A stretch of DNA of 64,000 nt from JAEKNW01 sp963677815 (GTDB lineage: Bacteria; Cloacimonadota; Cloacimonadia; Cloacimonadales; JAFGVF01): the NCBI GenBank assembly GCA_963677815.1, contig OY782499.1:1178001-1242000 (forward strand), given 5' to 3'. Made by a program: the position numbers and the translations under genes. Below the pieces are notes generated by a model. It was not told the origin of the DNA. It was given only the letters and a program-made list of their open reading frames with translations, and did no database searches. This document shows, one piece after another, positions 16,846 to 24,296 of the stretch; the stretch's first letter is position 1, and the number at the start of each line of letters is the position of its first letter.

Positions 16846-17679
16846 ATGCCAAAAGTATCAATTATAATGAGAGTTTATAATGAAATGCCTTATATCAAGT
16901 ATGCTTTGAGAATGTTAAAACAGCAGACTATACAAGATTTTGAACTAATTATAGTTGATTCTGGTTCTACAGATGGTTCTTATGAACTAGCTCAAGAGGC
17001 TAAACCTGATATTATCTATCAAATTACTCCAGGTACTTATGTACCAGGAAGAGTTTTGAATGAAGCTATTTCCAAAGCTAGTGGTCAAATTATTGTTTTT
17101 AATAATTCAGATTGTATTCCTCAAAATAATTATTGGCTTGAAAATCTTATTAGACCCTTTGAACAAGATAAGCATACTGTTGCAACTTTTGCCAATCAAA
17201 TACCTCGTCCCAATGCTACTCCACTAGTAAAAAAGGATTATGAAAGAGCTTTCGGTGATGGTTCTATTTCTGCTAAATGGAAACACTTTTTCTCCTTAGC
17301 ATCTTCAGCTGTAACTAAAGAAATTATTGAAAAGTATCCTTTTAATCCTACTATCCAATATTCTGAAGATATAGAATGGTCTTGGAGAATGAAGCAGATG
17401 GGTAGGAAAATTACTTACGTAAAAGATGCAATTGTTGAACATTCCCATAATTATACTTGGAAAGGCTTAATTAAACGCTATACAGGAGAAGGAAAAGCTG
17501 AAAAAGAGATTTATCAAGAAAGTAGAGGTAATTTCATCTTCTCTGTCATTGTATCTGCTAAACTTGAGATACTTCGAGACACTATTTACCTGATTAAACA
17601 TGGTCAAATGCAATGGATTCCATATTCCATAGGTGTAAGATTCCTTCAGCGCTACTGTGTTTGGAAAGCGAGAGCATAA
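16846..17679 (+). CDS. Family 2 glycosyltransferase
   Basis: 277 aa. GT-A fold: start VSIIMRVYNEMPYIKYALR, then LIIVDSGSTDGSYELA (nucleotide-sugar binding), FNNSDCIPQNNYW (a DxD-like acidic pair is replaced by SDC here) and SEDIEWSWRMKQMGRKI, the ED-W motif near the catalytic base, followed by a HSHNYTWKG strand. It most resembles rhamnosyltransferase-like family 2 enzymes that extend surface polysaccharides. SD AGGAG overlaps the stop of the preceding gene, so translation is probably coupled. The donor and acceptor are unknown. Confidence 0.88.
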   Translation: MPKVSIIMRVYNEMPYIKYALRMLKQQTIQDFELIIVDSGSTDGSYELAQEAKPDIIYQITPGTYVPGRVLNEAISKASGQIIVFNNSDCIPQNNYWLENLIRPFEQDKHTVATFANQIPRPNATPLVKKDYERAFGDGSISAKWKHFFSLASSAVTKEIIEKYPFNPTIQYSEDIEWSWRMKQMGRKITYVKDAIVEHSHNYTWKGLIKRYTGEGKAEKEIYQESRGNFIFSVIVSAKLEILRDTIYLIKHGQMQWIPYSIGVRFLQRYCVWKARA

Positions 17680-17682
17680 AGC

Positions 17683-18807
17683 ATGAAAAAATATAAGATA
17701 TTAGTTTCATTATTAGCTTACGATAATGGTAAGTCAGGTATAGCAGATTATACAAACAATGTTGTTAAATATCTATCACAAGATCATGCTCTAGACCTGC
17801 TAATTTTCGAAAAAGATTCCTATATTTTTCCTCATAAGAATGAGAATATTGAGTTTTTGAAAATATCTGACAAGTTTTCCAAACCTGCTGTCAGTATGGC
17901 ATATCATTTATTTGTTCTACCCTTTACTCTTCCTTTAGATGAATATGATTTTGTATTTTTACCAGCTGGAAATAGAAGACTTTTCTCTTATTACCCCAAA
18001 AAAACACTAGTTACTTTTCATGATTTATCCCAATTTCATATTGAAAATAAGTATGATTCTTTTAGGATGCACTATATAAAAAAAGTGATACCTTTCTTTT
18101 TGAAAAAGGCTCAGATTATTATGGCTATAAGTCAATCAACTAAGAAAGACTTAGTAAAATTTTATGATATTAATCCTGATAGAATTGAAGTTAATTATAA
18201 TGGTTATGATCCAAGTAAGCTAGAAGTTAACCTTACCAAAGAAGACTTACTAGAAAAATTTAATATTTCAGGTAACTATATCCTCTATATCTCACGAATA
18301 GAGCATCCGGGTAAAAATCATCTAAACTTGATAAAAGCTTATGAAAGTCTCAAGGCTGAAATCAAAGAAAAGTATCAGTTAGTCTTTGCTGGAAGTGAAT
18401 GGAATGGTGCCCAAGAGGTAATAAGCTATGCAGAGAAATCCCCTGATAAAGATAAAATACTGTTTTTGGGTTTTGTCCAAGACCAAGATTTAGGAGCTCT
18501 TTATAGGCATGCTTCTCTATATGCTTTCCCTTCTTATTATGAAGGTTTTGGTATTCCTCTCTTGGAGGCTATGTATAGTGAAACACCAGTTGTCTGTTCC
18601 AATGTTTCTTCTCTTCCTGAAGTTGGAGGAGATGCTGTTGTTACTTTTGACCCTGATTCACCAGAAAATATCGCCAGTGTTATTAGCTATGTTCTAGAAA
18701 ACCCTCAACTTCAAGTCAAGATGGTTCAAGCAGGTAGGGAGCAATTAAAGAAATTTAGCTGGCAAAAACACTGTGATAAAATTATTTCTTTGTTAGAAAA
18801 AAGTTAA
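17683..18807 (+). CDS. Family 4 glycosyltransferase
   Basis: 374 aa, GT-B fold. The N-terminal acceptor half contains GKSGIADYTNNV near residue 16. The C-terminal donor half begins at NYILYISRIEHPGKNH and carries the family motif YEGFGIPLLEAMYSETPVV with the EX7E glutamates, then SSLPEVGGDAV. The enzyme transfers a sugar from a nucleotide donor, most likely on a lipid-linked glycan at the inner face of the membrane. It starts 3 bp after the family 2 enzyme and forms a pair with it. The SD is weak (GAGAG), which fits coupled translation. Confidence 0.9.
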   Translation: MKKYKILVSLLAYDNGKSGIADYTNNVVKYLSQDHALDLLIFEKDSYIFPHKNENIEFLKISDKFSKPAVSMAYHLFVLPFTLPLDEYDFVFLPAGNRRLFSYYPKKTLVTFHDLSQFHIENKYDSFRMHYIKKVIPFFLKKAQIIMAISQSTKKDLVKFYDINPDRIEVNYNGYDPSKLEVNLTKEDLLEKFNISGNYILYISRIEHPGKNHLNLIKAYESLKAEIKEKYQLVFAGSEWNGAQEVISYAEKSPDKDKILFLGFVQDQDLGALYRHASLYAFPSYYEGFGIPLLEAMYSETPVVCSNVSSLPEVGGDAVVTFDPDSPENIASVISYVLENPQLQVKMVQAGREQLKKFSWQKHCDKIISLLEKS

Positions 18808-18812
18808 TTTTA

Positions 18813-19292
18813 TTAAGTATTGAAATTCTTAGCAAAGTCCTTAATTTTAGTTGAGTCGATATTTTTGTAACTACTTTTTATCTTTTTTACGTGTTTTAAA
18901 ATAAATCTCACTAACCATGAAAACTGATTTAATTTTATTTCCGAACCAATAACTGAAAGAACATTTGCTTTAGTATAGATATCGTTGGGTATAGTATCTT
19001 TCAACTGTCTTTCCATAGCTTGTTCATCCTTCTCTCCAGCCATAATGAAAATCCCAAACTTTCTTTTCATTATCTCTGGTCTGTGTAAGAATATGAAATT
19101 CTTAATCTTCCTGTCAATTTGCCCAAAATACACAGATGAACCAATTAAAATATTATCATAAGAAGATATATCCTCGACCTTGTTTTCATGAGCATTAATA
19201 AGGTCAACTTTTCCATTTATTTCCTTAGAAATAAGCTTAGCAACTTCTGCTACACTTCCATTTTTGGTTGCATAAATTATTAAAGTATTCAT
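18813..19292 (-). CDS. Flavodoxin-like protein (HemG / menaquinone-dependent type)
   Basis: 159 aa. The FMN phosphate loop is LIIYATKNGSVAEVA at the N-terminus, followed by YDNILIGSSVYFGQIDRKIKNFI and FGIFIMAGEKDEQAME, the typical flavodoxin segments flanking the isoalloxazine ring. The size and the Y-F-G-Q region resemble HemG-like flavodoxins, but protoporphyrinogen oxidation is not demonstrated and no haem genes are nearby. It is the second gene after the HD phosphohydrolase (5-bp gap, same strand), and it is convergent with the glycosyltransferases. Confidence 0.8.
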   Translation of the reverse strand: MNTLIIYATKNGSVAEVAKLISKEINGKVDLINAHENKVEDISSYDNILIGSSVYFGQIDRKIKNFIFLHRPEIMKRKFGIFIMAGEKDEQAMERQLKDTIPNDIYTKANVLSVIGSEIKLNQFSWLVRFILKHVKKIKSSYKNIDSTKIKDFAKNFNT

Positions 19293-19297
19293 GTTTA

Positions 19298-19879
19298 TTA
19301 TCCTCTATTTTCAACTTTATCAAATAAATTTTTTAAATCATCTTCCATGAGAACACTTTTAGCTGATTCCAGAAACTCATCCATTTTACTATATCCATGT
19401 CCCTTATAAATAGCTGCTTGAATACCCATCTCGAATTTATCAATTTGCTTGAGAAATTTAGCTTCAGGGCTATCGGCTTCTTCAAATTCTTTCCATAAAG
19501 CAATGAATTCTTCCTTATTCGGATAAGAATCCAATACTTTCTTGATACTTTGAAGTTCTAAATCATATTTTTCTTGGGCTGATACTCCATCAACAGGAGT
19601 AATATCTCCAGCATAAATTTCCCCTAGTTCATGAACTAAAGCCATTTTCAATACTTTTTCCATGTTTAATTTTAAATGAAAATGATTTGCTAATAGCCAA
19701 GCTGTCATAGCTGTGCCAAAAGTATGGTCTGCTACTGATTCCCCATGAGCTTGAGGAACATCTCTTTTTAGCCAACCTTGGCGATACAGATTTTTTAATT
19801 TAAACATTTGGTATAAAACTTCTAAGTTAATATCATTAAAAAAGTTATTTTCTTCCTGTCTATATTTTTTTTTCATCAT
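19298..19879 (-). CDS. HD-domain phosphohydrolase (YfbR/HDDC2-like nucleotidase)
   Basis: 193 aa. The domain shows the first metal His (ESVADHTFGTA, His52), then MALVHELGEIYAGDITP and the last ligand in LKQIDKFEMG. This arrangement matches YfbR/HDDC2-like 5'-deoxynucleotidases. The hallmark HD pair is HE here (His83-Glu84), a conservative but unusual change at a metal ligand. Two ATGs stand side by side; the second is better spaced from the SD GAGGT (5 nt). A very good promoter lies just upstream and the flavodoxin gene follows. Confidence 0.85.
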   Translation of the reverse strand: MMKKKYRQEENNFFNDINLEVLYQMFKLKNLYRQGWLKRDVPQAHGESVADHTFGTAMTAWLLANHFHLKLNMEKVLKMALVHELGEIYAGDITPVDGVSAQEKYDLELQSIKKVLDSYPNKEEFIALWKEFEEADSPEAKFLKQIDKFEMGIQAAIYKGHGYSKMDEFLESAKSVLMEDDLKNLFDKVENRG

Positions 19880-19903
19880 TTACCTCAAATATTTATAAAA
19901 TTC

Positions 19904-19931
19904 ATTATAAAATGAACAAATTATCTGTCAA
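19904..19931 (-). promoter_or_regulatory. Promoter of the HD phosphohydrolase - flavodoxin operon
   Basis: On the minus strand a perfect TTGACA (19931-19926) and a perfect TATAAT (19909-19904) are separated by 16 bp, about 25 nt before the start codon. Confidence 0.8.
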
Positions 19932-20023
19932 TAAAGAAGATGATTGAAAGTGAGATAAATAATTTAATTGACACAAAAATGGACTATTATTTTTTGAGAA
20001 AAAAATATCTATTTGGAGGCTAA

Positions 20024-21154
20024 GTGAGATATCTTAACCAGAGAAAGATAGAAGGTATTCTTTTCTTAGTAATATTTCTAGGAATTTTTACCTTTCTAGG
20101 TTCAAAGATGGGAGCTAATAATCTCCTTGGTTCAATCATGAACACTGCTCATGATTTGCTATTAAACACAGTCTTTTATATTATGGCTATTACAGTTTTA
20201 TCTTCTGCTTTAGGTCAGTTAATGATTGAATTTGGTGTTGTAAGGCTTTTGGAAGGTTTGTTAGCACCTTTAATGCGTCCTATCTTCAATCTTCCTGGAG
20301 TCGCTTCCTTGGGTGGATTAATGACTTTCTTTTCAGATAATCCTGCTATCATAAGTCTCGCTAAAGATAAAAACTTTAATGCTTATTTCAAAAAGTATGA
20401 GTTAATATCATTAACTAATTTTGGCACTTCTTTTGGTATGGGTTTAATCGTTATATCTTTCATGATTGGAAAAGGCTTTGTTGCTTCTGCCTTTATAGGT
20501 TTCACAGGGGCAATCATAGGATCTATTATATCTACTAGACTTATGCAGCTAATGATAAAGAATGAATTCCACAACATTCCTAGAGAAGTTCCAGCTGATC
20601 TGGAAGAAAATGTTTCTTTTAAATCAAAAGGTAACTTTTCTATGAGATTTCTTAATGCAACTCTTGATGGTGGAAAAGCTGGAGTTGAACTAGGTCTAGC
20701 TGTTATTCCTGGAGTACTTATAATTTCAACAGCAGTAATGATTCTTACTTTATCAAGTAAAGACCCTTCAGGTGTTTATACTGGAGCAGCCTATGAGGGA
20801 GTTCCTGTAATTCCTTATTTAGCAAATAAAGTGGGATGGTTCTTCCAATTTCTCTTCGGATTTGAACAGGCGGAAGCTATTGCTTTTCCAATAACAGCCT
20901 TAGGTTCTGTTGGTGGTGCCTTATCCTTAGTCCCTAAATTTATCGAAACTGGTATCGCAAAAGGTAATGAAATAGCTGTTTTTACTGCAATGGGTATGTG
21001 TTGGTCAGGTTATTTAAGTACTCATACAGCTATGCTTGATACCTTAGGTTATCGTAGATTAACTAATAAAGCTCTCTTGTCTCATACTATTGGTGGACTT
21101 ATAGCTGGTATTGTCTCTCATTACGGTTATCTTCTTTTCCAATATCTAGCTTAG
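20024..21154 (+). CDS. Multi-spanning membrane protein with nucleoside-recognition (Gate) domain
   Basis: 376 aa with about eight to ten hydrophobic segments. Conserved-looking core pieces are VFYIMAITVLSSALGQLM, GGLMTFFSDNPAIISLA, TNFGTSFGMGLIVISF and, in the second half, ITALGSVGGALSLVP and MCWSGYLSTHTAML, typical of Gate-domain proteins related to SpmA/SpmB and nucleoside permeases. It sits in the inner membrane; the transported solute is unknown. The start is GTG, chosen because GGAGG lies 4 nt upstream and the protein begins naturally before the first membrane segment. The B3/B4-domain gene follows 10 bp later, so the two are likely co-transcribed. Confidence 0.75.
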   Translation: MRYLNQRKIEGILFLVIFLGIFTFLGSKMGANNLLGSIMNTAHDLLLNTVFYIMAITVLSSALGQLMIEFGVVRLLEGLLAPLMRPIFNLPGVASLGGLMTFFSDNPAIISLAKDKNFNAYFKKYELISLTNFGTSFGMGLIVISFMIGKGFVASAFIGFTGAIIGSIISTRLMQLMIKNEFHNIPREVPADLEENVSFKSKGNFSMRFLNATLDGGKAGVELGLAVIPGVLIISTAVMILTLSSKDPSGVYTGAAYEGVPVIPYLANKVGWFFQFLFGFEQAEAIAFPITALGSVGGALSLVPKFIETGIAKGNEIAVFTAMGMCWSGYLSTHTAMLDTLGYRRLTNKALLSHTIGGLIAGIVSHYGYLLFQYLA

Positions 21155-21164
21155 GGATATTTTT

Positions 21165-21770
21165 ATGAATATCAATCTAGCAGATTTACCTTTAAAGATA
21201 GCTTACCAACTGGTTAGTGATATCCAAGTCAATCAAGATATTACTGCCTTCAACAAATTAAAGAACCTAGCTAGTGATATTAGGGGAAAATACAAGGAAT
21301 TTCCAGTTAATGAAATTCCTGGAGTTCAAGATGCTAGGAGTCTCTTTAGAAGTGTAGGAATTGATCCTACCAGAAGAAGACCATCCTCAGAAGCTCTTTT
21401 GAGAAGAGCTCTAAAAGGACAGGATTTCTACCAGGTGAATAATATAGTTGATGCAGGAAATTTTGCTTCTTTAAAATTTCTTTTGCCTATTTGCATGTAT
21501 GATTATGATGCTATTAAAGAACCTATTCTTGTAAAATTAGGTAGTAGCCAAGATTCTTATCAAGCTCATAATCACAGACAAATGAATTTTGAAAATAAAC
21601 TTGTTATTGTTGATGGAATAGGAGCTTTTGGATCACCCTTAACTGATTCTTTAAGAACCGCTGTTACAGAAAGAACTAGAAATTTATTGATTATTATCTT
21701 TGCTCCTGCTACTTATGATTCAGACCAATTAAACTCTAATCTTCAAGAACTTAAAGAGCTTATTGTATAG
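21165..21770 (+). CDS. B3/B4 tRNA-binding domain protein (COG3382 type)
   Basis: 201 aa. The region IPGVQDARSLFRSVGIDPTR, then RPSSEALLRRALKG and NNIVDAGNFASL, is the signature of free-standing B3/B4 domains. These are homologous to the editing domain of the phenylalanyl-tRNA synthetase beta chain. Members are thought to act on mischarged tRNA or related aminoacyl substrates, but the role here is not established. It ends with GIGAFGSPLTDSLRTAVTE, also conserved in the family. It is encoded directly after the Gate-domain membrane protein. Confidence 0.85.
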   Translation: MNINLADLPLKIAYQLVSDIQVNQDITAFNKLKNLASDIRGKYKEFPVNEIPGVQDARSLFRSVGIDPTRRRPSSEALLRRALKGQDFYQVNNIVDAGNFASLKFLLPICMYDYDAIKEPILVKLGSSQDSYQAHNHRQMNFENKLVIVDGIGAFGSPLTDSLRTAVTERTRNLLIIIFAPATYDSDQLNSNLQELKELIV

Positions 21771-21850
21771 ATAGATTTCATATAAATTTACATTTTTTAT
21801 AAGCCTCTTTTGACCCTTTAGAAAGGGGAAAGAGGTCTTCTTACTGTCTC

Positions 21851-21906
21851 TTGATTGTTACTCACTCAATAAATTTCCAATGAAGTATTGAGAGAGTGAC
21901 AATAAA
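21851..21906. repeat. 56-bp palindromic repeat, copy 1 of 3
   Basis: An imperfect inverted repeat starting TTGATTGTTACTC.CTCAAT and ending ATTGAGAGAGTGACAAT. Related copies lie at 44311-44366 and 62900-62955, always between genes. A (GA)AAGAGG..CCTCTTT inverted repeat just upstream (about 21801-21837) may terminate the preceding gene. Confidence 0.8.
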
Positions 21907-21945
21907 GAAGCCTGGAAACTAAGGTTTAACAAAATCATATCCCTA

Positions 21946-22054
21946 AAAAGCTCTATTAGGAGCGACATCTTTGTAGGTTAAAATGTCAGAGAAACCTTAA
22001 AAGCTCCATAGGAGCGACATCTTTGTAGAAAGCGATATCTTTGTAGGTTAAAAT
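21946..22054. repeat. Short direct repeats of the AGGAGCGACATCTTTGTAG family
   Basis: AAAAGCTC(T/C)ATAGGAGCGACATC-type units with the tail TTTGTAGGTTAAAAT occur at 21946-21984 and 21999-22028, with a shorter derivative at 22029-22054. A degraded relative (GTAGTGACTTCTTTGTAG) lies near 44406-44423. GCTCxxxTAGGAGC forms a small hairpin in each. Confidence 0.75.
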
Positions 22055-22101
22055 ATTTGCCAAAAATCAAATTTCAGCTAATATAGAGTTAGGAGAGTTC
22101 A

Positions 22102-23859
22102 ATGGATCAATTTATTATATATTTTACACTAATATTATTGTTAACAATGTTTCTATGGAATAAACTTAGATACGATTTTGTAGCTCTTATAGGATTATTT
22201 ATCATCTCTATTACAGGTGTAATTCCCATAAATTCTGCATTTTTAGGTTTCTCAAACCCAGCAGTTGTTACTGTTGTTGCTATAATGATAATTTCTAAAG
22301 GAATGCAATATAGTGGACTTCTTGATATGTTTGTGAGAAAATTGAAGTGGTTTGGTTCTAAAGCAATTTCTTTAATCTTTCCTCTTTCAATATTCACAAC
22401 AATTGCTTCTGCTTTTATGAACAATGTTAGTGTTATCATGCCTATATCTATAAAATTAGCAAAGAAAAGAAATCAATCCCCTTCCTTGATTCTAATGCCT
22501 TTAGCCTTTGCAACCCTCTTAGGAGGTATGCTAACCCTAGTTGGGTCTTCACCGAATATAATAGTATCCTCTTTTAGAAAAGAAAGTTTTGGAGCTTCTT
22601 TTCAAATGTTTGATTTCTTCAAAGTTAGCATTTTCTTAGTAGTATTAGGAATAATCTACATAAGTCTTGTCGGATGGCGATTTATACCAAAGATTAAAAG
22701 TCCTGTGAAATTAGAAGAAACCACTAAGATTGAAGACTATTGTACAGAACTTTTAGTACATAAAGAATCAAAAATCATTGGAAAAACATTGAAGGAGTTG
22801 AGTCAAAGCGACATTTATGAAGTTGATGTGATTGGAATCATTCGTAACAATAAATATCTGCATCATATAAGTCTAAATGAGAGTATCCAACTTTATGATA
22901 TTCTGATGATTGAAGCTGATTCTGAAGATATGAAATCCTTCATTGAAGATAATAGTTTGATGTTAATGACAGAAGATTTACCTGTTATTGATGAATTGAA
23001 AGATAAAAGCTTATCTATGGTTGAAATAGTTGTTATGAAAGACTCTCCTATGATAGGGAAAACTGCCTATGATTTAAAACTGAGAGAGAAGTTTGATATT
23101 GCGATTTTGGCTAAAACTAATAGAAAAGGCTATTCCATTAAAAGGATATACGGACAAAAAATAAATGCTGGAGATGTTATGATGATTCAAGGAGACACTT
23201 CAAGGTTACCTGAGCAAATCTTAAACTTAGGTTGCATGGCTCTTACCCAACAGAACAATATCCTAGCTGATCCAAAGAAAATGTTAATCTATACATCATT
23301 ATTTATTGCTGGTGTTGGTCTTGTTGTCTTAGGTCTTCTTCCTGTACACATAGCTTTTCCTCTTTTAGCCCTAATGCTAGTACTTTTTGATATAATCCCC
23401 TATAGAGAAGTTTATAAAGCAGTTGATTGGTCAGTAATTGTTATGATTGGTTCTCTAATCCCTTTAGGGCGTGCTATGACTACTTCTGGAGCAGCTGACC
23501 ACATTGGTAGACTTTTAACTTCGATTACATCATTCTCTGAACCATGGTTTATAGTTGGACTACTACTTTTTCTAACCATGCTGATAACAAACTTACTGCA
23601 TAATGCTACAGCTGCCATTATTTTGGCTCCAATAGCCCTTGAATTAGCTAAAGGACAGGGGGTATCTGCTGACTTATATTTAATGACAGTTGCTATAGGA
23701 GCTTGTTCAGCTTTTCTAACCCCAATTGGCCACCAGGCTAATACCTTGGTTATGGGTCCTGGTGGATATAACTATAAAGATTACTGGAAGGTTGGCTTAG
23801 GATTAATGCTGATAAATTTATTTGTTGGGGTACCTTTATTACTTCATTTTTGGGGTTAA
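22102..23859 (+). CDS. SLC13 / DASS-family anion permease with two TrkA-C domains
   Basis: 585 aa. Hydrophobic N-terminal half (about 1-195) with the family motifs NNVSVIMPISIKLAKK and LLGGMLTLVGSSPNIIVSS. Two TrkA-C (RCK_C) cytosolic domains follow at about 205-285 (ELLVHKESKIIGKTLKEL) and 300-375 (VVMKDSPMIGKTAYDL). The C-terminal membrane half has MIGSLIPLGRAMTTSGAAD, NLLHNATAAIILAPIALELA and LTPIGHQANTLVMGPGGY. Such proteins move sulfate, dicarboxylates or similar anions with Na+ or H+ across the inner membrane; the TrkA-C domains suggest ligand gating. Substrate not assignable. SD AGGAG. The gene is bordered on both sides by repeat islands and so is probably transcribed alone. Confidence 0.87.
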   Translation: MDQFIIYFTLILLLTMFLWNKLRYDFVALIGLFIISITGVIPINSAFLGFSNPAVVTVVAIMIISKGMQYSGLLDMFVRKLKWFGSKAISLIFPLSIFTTIASAFMNNVSVIMPISIKLAKKRNQSPSLILMPLAFATLLGGMLTLVGSSPNIIVSSFRKESFGASFQMFDFFKVSIFLVVLGIIYISLVGWRFIPKIKSPVKLEETTKIEDYCTELLVHKESKIIGKTLKELSQSDIYEVDVIGIIRNNKYLHHISLNESIQLYDILMIEADSEDMKSFIEDNSLMLMTEDLPVIDELKDKSLSMVEIVVMKDSPMIGKTAYDLKLREKFDIAILAKTNRKGYSIKRIYGQKINAGDVMMIQGDTSRLPEQILNLGCMALTQQNNILADPKKMLIYTSLFIAGVGLVVLGLLPVHIAFPLLALMLVLFDIIPYREVYKAVDWSVIVMIGSLIPLGRAMTTSGAADHIGRLLTSITSFSEPWFIVGLLLFLTMLITNLLHNATAAIILAPIALELAKGQGVSADLYLMTVAIGACSAFLTPIGHQANTLVMGPGGYNYKDYWKVGLGLMLINLFVGVPLLLHFWG

Positions 23860-23876
23860 AAATATACTATTATGGA

Positions 23877-24045
23877 GTGGAGGCATCTCTGCCTCCACAT
23901 CCTTATTATGCAATGATACCATCAGTCAAACATCTATATCTACTCAATCAAAATATTGTCGCCCTTCCAGGGCTGAGATATGTTTGTGATTTCCATAAAC
24001 AGGGTCTAACGAACCCTGCCTATTAGATGGCATCCCTTCGGGATT
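23877..24045. repeat. Palindromic repeat modules after the permease gene
   Basis: Three modules: a hairpin GTGGAGGCA-TCTC-TGCCTCCAC (23877-23898), which may also end the permease transcript; a GCCCTTCCAGGGC palindrome (about 23961-23973); and the unit CAGGGTCTAACGAACCCTG followed by CCTATTAGATGGCATCCC and TTCGGGAT (24000-24045). The same three in the same order recur at 62631-62774. Confidence 0.8.
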
Positions 24046-24091
24046 TAGGAGGTATTGATTTCCTTTATCAGTTGGTTGGTTGGGTGGGCAC

Positions 24092-24229
24092 CTGAAAGGG
24101 GATTGTTGACTCTCCCCGGTCTACCCGACCACCCCTCTCAAACGCTCCAAGGAGCTGAAAGGGGATTGTTTACTCTCCCCGGTCTACCCGACCACCCCTC
24201 TCAAACGCTCCAAGGAGCTGAAAGGGGAT
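24092..24229. repeat. 63-bp tandem repeat, two full copies plus a partial third
   Basis: CTGAAAGGGGATTGTT begins copies at 24092 and 24155 and a truncated one at 24218, an exact 63-bp period. Each copy has CTCCCCGGTCTACCCGACC and CACCCCTCTCAAACGCTCC then AAGGAG. In reverse complement this matches the leading segment of the 10931-11290 array. Confidence 0.85.
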
Positions 24230-24235
24230 AAGAGC

Positions 24236-24269
24236 AAAAAAAACCTTGTAAGAGGATCTTACAAGGTTT
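24236..24269 (-). terminator. Terminator of fusA
   Basis: AAACCTTGTAAGA and TCTTACAAGGTTT form a perfect 13-bp stem with a 3-nt loop. The A-run at 24236-24243 gives the U-tract for the minus-strand transcript, 28 bp after the fusA stop. Confidence 0.92.
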
Positions 24270-24296
24270 TAATCTATCTTTATTCTTTATAAGTTA

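Noticed and set aside
19968..19996. Promoter for the Gate-domain membrane protein at a perfect TTGACA
   Set aside because: The only TATTAT is 11 bp away and nothing suitable stands at 16-18 bp, so I do not call it.
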